Below, in pieces: positions 1-10,800 of a stretch of DNA of 64,000 nucleotides; within the stretch, counting starts at the first letter, position 1, and every line of letters begins with the position of its first letter. The translations under genes were made by a program, and so were the position numbers. Under the pieces are notes generated by a model. It was not told the DNA's origin. It searched no databases and was given only the letters and a program-made list of their open reading frames with translations. The stretch spans positions 1 through 64,000 of the forward strand of contig CALNHX010007574.1 of the NCBI GenBank assembly GCA_940337035.1, written 5' to 3'. The stretch is from Agriotes lineatus (lineage: Eukaryota; Arthropoda; Insecta; Coleoptera; Elateridae).

Positions 1-603
1 ACCTTCTTTTAGGAGGGCCATTTGCTCAGGTACCTACCTCAGGGTTGAATTGCCCGCACTAACACCTAAGATGTTAGCCAGTGAGGGGACGGCACTACTT
101 GATTGACTCATTTGCTTTTAACAGCTGAAATTAAGTGCCTGTTGTACAAATCGCTCGCTTATAAGAAAGTAGATATACATATAGATACGTTTTATATGGT
201 CTGGCAACAATTGTTACGGTAAAACGGCTACTCAGGCCGATTTATTTTATAATATCTGTCGAATTAATTTTCGTTTGATGTTTGACAGGTTATTGTATTT
301 AAGGAATTTTGAAATTGGTTGTTGTAAACAATCAACGCAGACGACGGGTTAGACGCGTGTATTGGTAGTGGCTATGGACCAGTTAAAGTGTCTTGAATTG
401 ACAGTTCACTTCTAAGAATTAATTTCTGGTTTGTCTTATTGAACGAATGCGTGATTTTTCGTATTGCCTTGCCTAGACGTTCGTTGTTACGCTTCCAATA
501 GAAATAACATCGAACAACAGGTTCATCGAGATTTTTGTTTAAGTTCGTCTTCTACTGCTTTGACTGCGGGATTTATAAATTCCCCGATTGAGTTTAACAT
601 ATG
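1..603. other. No gene seen
   Basis: AT-rich sequence with stops in all frames. I see no coding segment, RNA gene or clear repeat here. Confidence 0.5.
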
Positions 604-1158
604 CATGATAACCAAAAAATGTTAGAATAGCATTTTCATAATTGGGAGACCATTCCTGCTTACACTGCAGCTTATTTTGCCCATAATTTCAATTCAGTTG
701 AAATCAAATCTTCCTTGAGCATTGAAAAATAACTTTTTCGGTTTCATGTATAGCACTATAATATTATTAAATAGATTGAGAGTTTATTGCGGAAAGTTAA
801 TGGAAATGTTCCCAGAAACTTGGATGCAAAGTTTAAAAAAGATCGCTTAAGTTAAAATACTGCAGTATAGTCAATTGGAATAATGAAGTTTACGGACGAT
901 TCATATACCTACTGTGTTTTCTCAAAGAACCGATTGTTTTTCAAATTTTGCATACCAGTACTTGAGAACAATTTCAGCAACTTTTGCAATATCTTTAGTA
1001 GCTATAGTACTTTACACGAAACCAAACAAGTTATTACTAAATTTTCAAGGAGTATTTGATTTTAACTGAATTAAAATTGTGGGAAAAATGAGTTTCAGGG
1101 TAAGCAGGAACTATCTCTCAATTATGAAAATGCATTTCCAAAATGTTTGGGTCATGAT
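604..1158. repeat. Diverged foldback (MITE-like) element
   Basis: The segment near 625-780 reappears in inverse orientation near 1000-1150. For example, the left arm has cattttcataattgggaga and the right arm, reversed, has cattttcataattgagaga, followed by matching blocks around 'aattcagtt' and 'ggtttc'. The arms are about 150-180 bp with many mismatches, so this is an old copy. No coding capacity is visible. The superfamily is unknown because no clean terminus or target duplication can be read. Confidence 0.55.
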
Positions 1159-2174
1159 GTTAAACTCAGTCGGGGACACGCTGTATATATCTATTCGTGA
1201 TCGTAATTCAAAGTGCATACGTTAATCTCGAAAATGCACAACACTACTGTAATAGTGATTCACAATGAGCAATGATACACCACAAATTTATGGGTATTTC
1301 TAATGTGTATTTATTTGTTAATTAATCAAAATGTAAAATGGTAGATACCAAATGTACACATAACGTGATTACGTTGTGGGTAGGTTTTATAACCGAATTA
1401 AACCTTTATATAAATCAATAATAGTAACAAAAGCTGCCAGTGTATATACACAATTATTGATTATTTAGTTATTTACTCACTTGTATCGATGTAAATAAAT
1501 ACCGCTTGGATTGCTTCCCACTCACGTTTTGTTACTAACTATAGTTTATCTGAGAGTCTTCAACTATTAAGGAAGATTTTGAACCTTCATTGTATTTCAC
1601 AATAGCCAAGATCATAACTTAACCTTCCAATTTAGGTTTGCGAGTTGATGTAATAATTAAACTGGTGGCGCTTTTTTAAATTGGTATATAGATTATTAGT
1701 AACCCATCCCTGCCACCGAGGATTAGCTAGTGGGCCCCATTAAACGAGGTTATTGTCAACTGGCTATTTGAGTTACATTGAAGTGACATTCATATTAGTT
1801 TTTTGTTTTAATCGGGTATTGGAGCGTTCAGTGGTTAAGGAACTTAGAGACTTATCGCCGCGCCCGGTCTGCTAACACAATGCATATTAAATGTGACAAA
1901 AATTAGGTCGTAGGCGTGAGATTAATTATGTTGTATCCTCAAAAGCTATATAATGTACAAACTGTTAAACGGCTAGGCCAACTAGAGGTTAAATAAACTG
2001 TAGGTTAAAATCGCAATCAGTTCAATAGTACCTTTATTTTTCAAAACAAAGCACATCTTTATATGATTATTAAAAGAGGAAGTACTCTAGCAGCAGGTGT
2101 TAGTTTAATGTTATCAAATGTTTGACTAATCATGTGTGTAATGGAGATAAGACCAACTTCATAAATATTGTGAC
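1159..2174. other. No gene seen
   Basis: AT-rich and non-coding as far as I can read, with no recognised element. It may be intron or intergenic sequence. Confidence 0.45.
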
Positions 2175-2640
2175 AGTTTATTTTATGATGACTCCACTTG
2201 ATATTGAAATTTTCTTCGGAATTTCTGGAAACGGTTTATAACAGGAAATCCCCTCTATTAATTTTGTTACGTCTTTATTGTCTCTTTTTATAAGTGTATC
2301 CCTTGCGTCTACATGCTGATTTGTTGTATCCATTTTTACATTAATAAACCCATTTGCTTAAAACACTTTCTTGTGTGCTCCTCCCTCGTGCTACATCTCC
2401 ATCTGTGATCATTGATTTCATGAGGTACTGTTCGATTATCATGTCAGACCAAGTTCCGCAACTAAATTTATCACTGCGTCGAGCGGTGAAGTGTCCTGCA
2501 ATAAATCTCTGGAAAACACTAGATTCCATAGACTGTTCTAATTTAATCATATCTTGGATATATAAATGCGCAGATTTGGCATAATGATAATGTCCAGATG
2601 CATGAAAATATGGAAGCATTTGCCTGATGCTGTTTAAAGG
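2175..2640 (-). pseudogene. Fragment of CXC/XPG-type transposon protein (Academ-like), broken
   Basis: An open stretch at 2341-2649 on the minus strand reads MLPYFHASGHYHYAKSAHLY, followed by a TWSDMIIEQYLMKSM block and a RGRSTQES block. This matches the central domain of a large, uncharacterised metazoan protein family whose members end in a cysteine-rich CXC motif and often carry an XPG/FEN-like nuclease domain. After a stop, the similarity continues at about 2180-2330 with NQHVDARDTLIKRDNKDV, as expected downstream in the same family. The upstream part is missing because the GC-rich element at 2636 begins exactly there. What I see is the motif match and the frame break. The family assignment is from memory of such proteins, and the transposon origin is inference, supported by the related element at 31499-34762. 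Confidence 0.6.
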
Positions 2641-3530
2641 TCTGGACACACATTTCCGGACCGTGCCAGGCCGTCACCCGGTGAATGAATTGCACAGTGA
2701 AATTAAATGCATCTGTTCACACATCACCGTGCCATGTCCGGGCGCCGTCACCGGACCGGGCCCGGGCCGGGTGATAATAGTTTTGCTTACTTTTTGACGT
2801 TGACGGTCCGGTCTCGGTGGTAGATTAGATCTGCGTGAGTTTTAGCGTTTTGAAAATACTTAGTGGGTGTATTTTGGTCGCAGCATTTGAAAACTTTATA
2901 AAGGTCTGGACACACATTCCCGGACCGTGTCAGGACCGGAGCACGGCCGTCACCCGGTTATGTCTCGGCCCGTTCATCTAGAAACCACACATGTCCGTGT
3001 GCCGGCCGTGTTCAGGACAGTGGGAGTTTTGTCAGTCTGCTTCGAAGTCTTTGACATGATCGGTTAAAAATATACGGGAATATTGTCTCAATTTTCTTCC
3101 AAACTCTGTCCTTGTACTCTGCATTTCTGTACTTTTCATTAGCTGGGTTATAGTTATAGAGTACCGTAAACTTTCGAACCTCCTCTATCAGTCGTTCTAT
3201 GTCTATATTGACGCCGTATATAAACAATAAATTATAAAGTTTTCAAATGCTGCGATCAAAATACACCCACTAAGTATTTTCAAAACGCTAAAACTTGTGT
3301 GAAAGCAGATCTAATCTACCACCGAGACCGGACCGTCACCGTCAAAAAGTAAGCAAAACTATTATCACCCGGCCCGGGCCCGGTCCGGTGACGGCGCCCG
3401 GACATGGCACGGTGATGTGTGAACAGACGAATTTAATTTCACTGTGGAATTCATTCACCGGGTGACGGCCGTCACCCGGCCGTCCTCCGGCCCTGGCACG
3501 GTCCGGGAATGTGTGTCCAGACCTTTATTC
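2636..3530. mobile_element. GC-rich element with ~265-bp inverted arms, PIF/Harbinger-like
   Basis: The unit at 2636-2898 is repeated in inverse orientation at about 3229-3530. Both termini read aaggtctggacacacatt, followed by very GC-rich (CCGGNCC-type) sequence and the shared block cacccactaagtattttcaa. A third terminus in + orientation lies inside at about 2900, so at least two copies are nested. The middle encodes a MADF-domain fragment, which is typical of the accessory DNA-binding protein of PIF/Harbinger elements. No clean 3-bp target duplication can be assigned because the copies are nested. GC content is far above the neighbourhood. Confidence 0.55.
3012..3227 (-). pseudogene. MADF (Myb/SANT-like) domain fragment
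   Basis: The 71-residue reading includes IERLIEEVRKFTVLYNYNPA, then YKDRVWKKI. This is the usual start of a MADF domain: a first helix 'LI.EV', then 'LY', a lysine- and tyrosine-rich loop, and a 'W..I' helix. MADF proteins bind DNA and are encoded as the second protein of PIF/Harbinger transposons; Adf-1-type host factors share the fold. The fragment stops soon after the first half of the domain. The GC-rich inverted unit cuts in just upstream, at about 3228. I read it as a transposon gene remnant rather than a host gene. Confidence 0.55.
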
Positions 3531-3601
3531 ATTGTTTATATACGGCGTGAATAGACATAGAACGACTGATAGAGGAGGTTCGAAAGTTTACGGTACTCTA
3601 T
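3531..3601 (+). repeat. Inverted duplicate of the MADF gene start
   Basis: About 65 bp here is nearly the reverse complement of 3164-3227, the coding start of the MADF fragment. The two copies face away from the inverted unit between them, as in a foldback created by nested insertion or by template switching. The copy ends where the hAT terminus begins, at 3606. Confidence 0.7.
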
Positions 3602-3605
3602 AAGC

Positions 3606-4130
3606 CAGTGGCGTAACTATGGGGGGTGATATGGGTGTCGGAACACCCCCAGAGGCTTCAGGAATAACTAAAATTCGTCTTAAACAAAAAAATTTAAAAT
3701 TACATTTTAGGTATAATAATTGAATATCAATTATTACATTCGGTATTCGGATTCAACCATTTTTAAAATCCGATCTCAACGAACCTCGGACGTGATTGCT
3801 GAGTTCAAATTGCCAAAATGTACAAACTCTTCCATATAAGACAATGGATGCGCTAGGTACGTGCAATAAGGACATGTTTCCAAGCATATTCAAGTTGCTG
3901 CAACGATTCCTGTGTCAACTGCAACAGCTGAAAGATCATTCTCCACCTTAACAATAATTAAGACTTACCTCCGAAATACAACAGCGCAATATAGGCTGAA
4001 TGGATTGGCAATGCTCTCCATTCACAGAGAACTGCAGGTGAACGTAGATGAAATTATGAACGCGTTAGCAAAGAAAAGCCAAGAGAACTTGAATTACTAC
4101 TATAAGTTGTATTGCAATTGTAAAGATTTT
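3606..4130 (+). mobile_element. hAT transposon remnant, interrupted by gypsy element
   Basis: The segment starts with the hAT-style terminus cagtggcgtaactatggggg and ends in a hAT transposase C-terminal domain (3912-4130). Most of the transposase is missing, so this was already a deletion derivative. The gypsy LTR starts at 4131, after the TTTT target, and sequence that may be the hAT 3' end resumes at 14575. I could not find the matching 3' terminus, so the right boundary and the 8-bp duplication are unresolved. Confidence 0.6.
3912..4130 (+). pseudogene. hAT transposase C-terminal dimerisation domain
   Basis: The translation has STATAERSFSTLTIIKTYLR, then RLNGLAMLSIHRE and an acidic and lysine-rich tail. 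This is the classic hATC signature (S.A.AERSFS.L...K..LR...G..RLNGLA...IHR). It mediates dimerisation of hAT transposases. Upstream residues in the same frame (near 3855-3905, 'MFPSIFKLLQ') fit the segment before the domain, but a frame break separates them. The reading frame runs a few codons into the gypsy LTR before stopping, which is an artefact of the insertion. The element cannot be autonomous because the DDE core is absent. Confidence 0.8.
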
Positions 4131-4483
4131 TGTTACATCAACAATTGCCGATGGTAAATCGGAACATGCTCGCATTAACTCAGGAGAAGGGTCGTGGGCA
4201 ACTTACCTTCCAAAAAAACTACAGATCGAACGGATAAGGGCGCCAAGGGGTTTGCAGCCTTATGTTCCACTCGTTCGTTTAAGCAAAAAAACCACTAAAC
4301 TCGCTCAAGATTGCAATGCAACGTAAACAATAAAACAAAACCCACAGAGTGATAAATCGTATAATATTCTAATATTTAATGTATCGGATAACAGGGAGGC
4401 ATGAAATTGTTTTGTAATTACTGGCATAAAGTACACAGACAAGACTAGCACAAAATAAATATATATCACAGTAGGCAAATATA

Positions 4484-5221
4484 CAGTGAGCGCCAAAAAG
4501 CATTGGTCAGTTTCAATACCTAATAAAAACCGATACGCTTCACCTATGGAATCAATGATAATTTCTTCATAAATAGAAAACTTGGGAGTTTTGTTTAAAT
4601 GTTTGACATCCTCCGAAAGTGACAGTTTGGTGTGCTGTTTCATAGTCAAAGGTTGTCGGGGCTCATTTTTTCGAGGAAATTGGTGAAACGGTAACGGTTA
4701 CATCTCAAAGACATTACATGCTTCAAAGATCTTTTTATCGCAAATAGAAGAGGAGATAGTAAATAAATACTGGTTTCAACAGGACGGTGCTACCAATTAC
4801 ACCGCAAGAAATAATACGAATCTCCTACGACAATCGTTTCCAAATAAACTGATTTCTTGCTAAGGTGACCCTTCTTGGCCTTCGAGATCGCAGGACATAA
4901 CCACTCCTGACTTTTTTCGTTGGGATTACTTGAAGAGCAGAGTATTAGAAGAAAGATAAGAAATCTGGAAAAGCTTAAAATGTTTATTCGAGAAAATATT
5001 GAAGCTATACTGCAGGATATGCGGCAACGTGTGATGAGAGATTTCGGCCGCCGTTTAAAAGAGTGCATTCAACAAGAGGGGAGTCATTTAACCGACAGAA
5101 TTTTTCATAAGTGAATCTCCCATTCTTAGTCTTTAAGAAATAGTTTTAATTAACTGTGTAATTTAAGCAAATAAATTGTTATTACAAATTGAAAGTGACC
5201 AATGCTTTTTGGCGCTCACTG
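4484..5221 (+). mobile_element. Tc1/mariner-family relic inside the LTR
   Basis: The ends are inverted repeats starting cagtgagcgccaaaaagcat, matching for about 25 bp, flanked by TA duplications at 4482-4483 and 5222-5223. The other LTR shows the empty site (gcaaatatatatcac near 13267), so the excision point is known exactly. Inside are pieces of an IS630/Tc1/mariner transposase in + orientation. WFQQDGA near 4771-4791 contains the second catalytic aspartate. PDFFRWDYLKSRV near 4906-4945 covers the third acidic residue region. A C-terminal stretch lies at 4920-5114. Stops and frame shifts separate these pieces and the N-terminal third is missing, so it cannot make an active enzyme. It entered after the gypsy element. 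Confidence 0.9.
4920..5114 (+). pseudogene. Mariner-type transposase C-terminal fragment
   Basis: The frame reads ENIEAILQDMRQRVMRDFGR, then RRLKECIQQ and HLTDRIFHK. This is the typical tail of insect Tc1/mariner (IS630) transposases after the catalytic D. The preceding DYLKSRV segment is in another frame and ends in a stop, which shows a frameshift near 4945. It is non-functional on its own. Confidence 0.75.
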
Positions 5222-6521
5222 TATATCACATTATTACTTATTTCACAAATTCAATCGGGTGCATCCGAAATCGCAGCTAGGCTGACGGCCTCGTAACTAA
5301 TTTCTAAATGGACTTACTTTCAGCACTAAATTTGGCCAAAACACATTAATTAATAGCAACCCGACGGCTAAGAGAATGTCACCGTTGTACTGCGTTCCAT
5401 TTTTTGTATGTATCAAGTTAATAATTTACGGATACCCACGTAAGCAATCAGATCTGTCTGCCCTATGGAAATAAGCACTGCTGGCTGAATACTGTTCCAG
5501 CTATTTTAATTAATCCAAAGGAGCATGGAACTATCGCAACTAGGTTTGCCACTCGCTCAGCGAAATTTCAGTCCAAAATGAGCTTCGGCAAGATTACTTT
5601 AAAATAAGCACAGCGTAAGCTCGCACTTCGTGTGACCCTTGATTACAACAATTACTTGCGGTGAAGCCGCTAATAAAAGAACACTATATGAATTGCTAAA
5701 CAAGATAACGCAGGCAATTAAAAATTCCAGTGCATCCTAGCAGTTAACGAACATAATACTATGCCGCACAACGAAATCGTTTTGAGAGTTCGTCTAACAA
5801 AATGCAAAATAATCGAGGTAGGTTTCAAACCAAACTCGGCATCAAGAGGTCACTCCAAACACCAGAAGGCTGCTCCTACGGGAAGCTGTGAGCCACCGCG
5901 GACAGGACTGCCTCAAATCTCTCCGAGGGGTGTGCGAAGAACTACAGCCATCGACTTTGGGATGATCTCAGCCCGAAGCAAGGAGCTGAGCAAACACACA
6001 ACCAAAATTAGTGGTCGAATAAGAAGAGAGAAGCGTGCTTACCCAGAAAAGCCTGAATTCGCTTAACAGAAAAATGTGCTTTTACACAATCAGAGGACTT
6101 GGTAACTTTTCTGGCCCATCGACAAAAAGGATGTTAAAATAGCGGCTGCCACAACAACTAGGTTCTTTGGGCGTCCTTTACGAACCCTACTTTCAGTTCA
6201 GCTTCCTACATGGGAGGCGATGCACCTCGAAGATTGTCCAAACAAACAATTTAGCGGGCAGACATCTAAGCAAGCAACTTTTCACGAAAAACGGACGCTT
6301 TCCTAACGCCATCTCACGACAACGGCGGAAGTTGTTGGTGCCGATAATACAGAGCCCTGAACCGGTCTTTTAAATATGAACTTTCCAAAGAGAAAATAGA
6401 AACCTGTATTTCCACTAGAACTGTTTCAACTGCGATTTGAATTGTCCGAAAACGACAAAGGTTGCCTGCCAATCAGGCGCAGAGTACTGCATAATTACGA
6501 GAAAACAATTCATTGGTTTCA

Positions 6522-6536
6522 ACTCCCCCCTTTCTT
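6522..6536 (-). promoter_or_regulatory. Polypurine tract of gypsy element
   Basis: On the minus strand the bases directly before the LTR are AAGAAAGGGGGGAGT. Such a purine run next to the 3' LTR primes plus-strand DNA synthesis in LTR elements. Its position against the LTR start (TGAAACC) is as expected. Confidence 0.8.
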
Positions 6537-7289
6537 AAAGAGGTTTGACCCTCAAACATCCAAACTACAACCATAAAAACCACAAAAACCCGAACCTCAG
6601 AACAACAACTACTGGTGTGGACAGAGGTGACACCCAGAGGACCTCGAAGCCAGAACGACCCACATGACAGGGATCGAGTCTACTCGTCGCTGCGAGGTGG
6701 AGAGTGCTGCGCCGGTGAGCAGACCCGTGACGACCCATCGCGGAGCGGTCCCAGACCCGAGACCCCCCAAACATCATCCCAAGACCACACCAAGTACCCG
6801 CCCCCTTGAATACTTCCAAAACAAAAAAACCCCGAGGTGGAAGATACCCCGGCAGTTATGGTACTGCTAGACCGAAATAGGACTACAAAAACAAACTAAG
6901 AGAACAATCAGGGTTCTTCTTTTGACGATCGTGAGGAGAAGGTAACCCCGGGAAAAGAGGATCTGAAGGAGATCAGTGAAGCGACAGGCAGAGCCACATT
7001 TATGCTCCTCACCAATCATACTGGTTGAGGGTCCCTCCCACACCGCGTACGGAGGGGACAAAGGTCCCTACAACCTTTACCTCATGCATTCCGAAGACTC
7101 CATTCACGCTCAAGTCACAAACATACCAGATCAAAGAGAAAGTCAGAAAAATAGGAAAGCAACTCATGGGCCCACCACATTCATACCAAAGACCATATAC
7201 ACTGAACGAAAAGGAAAAGGGATAGGTAAATGTCGGAAGGAAAGAAGGCGAAGAATGAAGGACTGATCGTCTCGACACAAACTAAATCA

Positions 7290-7475
7290 TTCACCAGAAA
7301 AATCTGTGAACAATAATCCCGAACTATCGGAAACTCGCTCGTACGAACCAAAAGACGTTCACCAGGAAAATCTGTGAACAATGATCCCTCACTAACGGAA
7401 ACTTAATCGTACAGCAAAAAAAAAGGTTCACCAGAAGAATCTGTGAACGATAACTCCGTTTTAACGGAAACAAAC
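7290..7475. repeat. Three imperfect ~68-bp tandem repeats
   Basis: Copies start at 7290, 7358 and 7427. Each contains ttcaccag, then a-rich sequence, 'atctgtgaac', 'taac/atgatcc', and 'acggaaac'. Spacing is 68 and 69 bp. They lie in the gypsy untranslated region, and a regulatory or packaging role is only a guess. Confidence 0.8.
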
Positions 7476-7672
7476 CTAACACTGAACAACCAACTACTCG
7501 CGAATGTTAACCCAAAATCCAACAAGGACTAGTGTCAAGCAATCCAAAATCCCTCAAATGACGGAAACGGTACATAACCTAAATAAATATTGCAAGACAC
7601 CAGGTGCTAACCAAACGACACCTACAAAACTCACATTCGCAAGCATTCAGCTACCCTAATGCTAAAGAGACG

Positions 7673-7850
7673 GGGAGAACAAGATGATATAGCTCCCTAT
7701 ACTCTAAAATGGGGAAAACAAGATGATAATGATCCCTATAGTGACCTTCCCTGCGTGCCCAACCAACCACCCTATACTCTAAAATGGGGAAAACAAGATG
7801 ATAATGATCCCTATAGTGACCTTCCCTGCGTGCCCAACCAACCACCCTAT
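7673..7850. repeat. 75-bp direct repeat, two full copies plus partial
   Basis: The unit beginning ccctatactctaaaatgggg occurs at 7695 and at 7770, and a third start follows at 7845. The two full copies look identical, so this duplication is very recent. A degenerate partial copy lies upstream at 7673-7694. The array begins close to the pol stop codon side of the untranslated region. Confidence 0.9.
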
Positions 7851-7857
7851 AACACGC

Positions 7858-10800
7858 TCACTCTAAATCCTCATCTTCATGAACCTTTAAATCCTGTACA
7901 TGCCACGAACCTAAACTCCGACGAGTCTCAAAATCCTCCAGCTCATACACATTCGGCGATACCTTTTGTCTAACACGGCATTTGATAAACTTGGGAGTCA
8001 GCTTGGCAGCCACGTAATCGGCCTTATTCGAGAGGGTATAATTCCTCTTCCACACAGTCTGACCTAACTCTAAACTAACTGGTCGACGCCTCAAATTATA
8101 ACGCTGAGTGCTGGTATGGAAAGCCTTATCGAGACGCGCCTTAACAGTAGCATAAATGCTCCTCAAACCCTTAAGATGTTCGTTAAGATCGGTCCGATCG
8201 TGGAAATCAAGAGGTTGGTTGCCCTGGTCCCGAAGTCGATGCATCTTCCCCGACAGACACGGTTCTCTACCAAAATTCAAATAGGCTGGGGAATAACCTG
8301 TAACTTCATGTACCGCTGTACGTAACGCATAACCCAACTGTGGTAACTTCTCATCCCATGTTCGATGATCGTTGTTAACATAGGACCGTATCATGGTCTT
8401 GATGACTCGATTCACCCGTTCACATGGGTTTGCCTGTGGATGGTAATTGGCATTATACACAATCTTGCTGTCATAGCGCTTGGCTAAATCCCGAAATGCC
8501 TTACTGACGTACTGCTTCCCATTATCACAAATTATCCTCTCGGGAGCACCGAAGACCAACATAACCTCATTCTCAAGATGTTTAACCACCGCCGCACTCG
8601 TAGCTGTCTTCAGAGGGAACATCATTGCATACTTCGTGAAACAATCGACAACAACCAAAATAAACCGATTACGCTTAGCTGACACCGGAAGCGGACCTAC
8701 CAAATCAGTACAGATAACCTCCCAAGGAAGAGAAAGAATACGCTTGTGCATTTCCCCATAAGGTTTCCTCTGGTCGGGTTTCTGGGAAGTACACACTGGG
8801 CATCTACGAACGTAACGGGCCACATCGACGTTCATCTTTGGCCAGTAATAACGAGCTGAAACACGCCTAAGAGTTTTGAAATAACCAAAGTGTCCAGCCG
8901 TCGGCTCATCATGATTCTCCACTAAAACTTTGGCACGTAAAGATTTTGGAACCACCAGCTTCCAATCACAATCCCTATTCAAGTTAGGAGACCCTGCATG
9001 CGTTAACTTAAAGATGTTATTGCCCTCCACACGCCACTGGGGAAAATTGTGAGGGGTTTCGACAATTCTTGCCCTAAGCTTCGTATACCACTGGTCCTGG
9101 TCGGCTTCCTGAATCTCAATTGCTGCTATAGCCCTAGACAACGCATCCGGTACTACATTCTCAGATCCCTTACGGTAACTAATCGTGAAATCGTAACCCT
9201 GTAACCTTAACGCCCAACGAGCTAAACGACCTGATGGATTCTGTAGCTTCCATAACCACAATTGAGAATGGTGATCGGTGACAACATGGAATTGGACTCC
9301 TTCCACATACGGGCGGAACTTCTCGATAGCCCATACCACAGCGAGACACTCGAGCTCGGTTGCTGAAAACTTTTTCTCCTGGTGAGTCAAACTCCTGCTA
9401 GCATAGGCAATAACACGCTCTTCCCCTCCGATCTTCTGGGTGAGTACGCAACCTAAACCAACTTGTGAGGCATCGGTCTGCAAGGTGAAAGGTTCCTTGA
9501 AATCCGGACAAGTCAAGATAGGGGCCGAAACTAGACACTGTTTTATGTCTTGAAATGCTGCCTCGGCCTCAGGATTCCAGCTAAAAGTCGCCGACTTCCG
9601 AGTCAATCGATGAAGTGGTGCCACACGAGAAGCAAAATCTCTAACAAACCTCCTATACCACGAGATGAGCCCTACAAAACGCCGGACATCCTTACTAGAC
9701 TTTGGAGTAGGATAATTCACCATACACTCAACCTTAGACGGATCTACTCGCAAGCCTTGCCTATCGATGACATAACCTAAATATTTCAGTTGCGATTTCA
9801 CAAACTCACACTTCTCGGGATTGACCGTGAGTCCAGCCTGTAACAATCTGGTGAAGACCTTTTGCAGAATCTCTAAATGCATCGTGAAGGTAGGGGTGGC
9901 CACAATGATATCATCCAAATAAACTGACACGTAAGGTGTTAAGTCAGAACCCAACAGCTGGTCTACCAAACGCTGAAAAGTCCCGGGGGCATTATGTAAC
10001 CCGAACGGTAATCTACGGAACTGGTAGAGCCCCTTACCAGGAACGACAAACGCTGTCTTCTCCTTGCTGCTCTCCTCCAACTCCACCTGCCAGTAAGCGG
10101 ACTTTAAATCAATGGACGACAAGTATTGGGCGTTAGAAAGCCTATCAAGAATGACGGACATATACGGCAAAGGGTACGCATCCCGCTTGGTCACGCTGTT
10201 CACCTTCCTGAAATCTACGCAGAACCGATATTCCCCGCTGGACTTCTTGACCATCACCACTGGTGAGCTCCATGGCGAAGAAGAAGGTTCAATGACTCCC
10301 AACTCTAACATGGTGTCAATTTCCTGGTCAATCTTTTCCTGAATATAGGGCGACACCGGATAGTAACGCTGTTTAATAGGAAGGGCATCTCCCGTGTCGA
10401 TAACATGCTTGACCCCTTTGGCACAACCTAAGCCTGGCTTCATCTGCTGGAAAAAATGTGCCACCAAGTCATCTAAGGCTTGAGCCTCCCCACTGGTTAG
10501 GTCCTCTTTCATGCGGATGGCGTTGACGACCGCCTTATTACCAAAATCCCAAGTATTCTTCCTAAAGTGCGGAACCAGATCCATTCCCTTCCAAAAATCA
10601 ATGCCTAAGATGATGTCCTCGGCGACATCTTGAATTACTACGGCCTTAATAACCTTGACCTTATCTTTCAACCTAAAGGGTACATAAATTTCTCCCAGCG
10701 CTGTACAAGATCGACCATCAGCTACCGTAACCGAAGAGTAACTGCTCTCTAATGTAAGTCCTATGTCCTGTAATTTCTTCCAACCGGCTCCTCCAATCAC

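Larger units (their letters stand above)
4131..6521 (-). repeat. 3' LTR of gypsy element (carries mariner insertion)
   Basis: On the minus strand this is the downstream LTR. It is 2391 bp long, made of the 1651-bp LTR plus a 738-bp mariner relic and its 2-bp TA duplication (4484-5223). It is otherwise almost identical to 12920-14570. The long open frame in antisense (5761-6066) is shared by both LTRs and resembles no protein I know, so I do not call it a gene. Confidence 0.93.
6537..7857 (-). other. Gypsy 3' untranslated region, no env gene
   Basis: About 1.3 kb lies between the pol stop and the purine tract. No frame here resembles an envelope or other viral protein. It carries two sets of short tandem repeats (7290-7475 and 7673-7850), described separately. 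The region is A/C-rich on the + strand. Confidence 0.65.

Noticed and set aside
5761..6373. Two + strand frames inside the gypsy LTR as genes
   Set aside because: They are antisense to the element, resemble nothing known, and their duplication is due to LTR identity.
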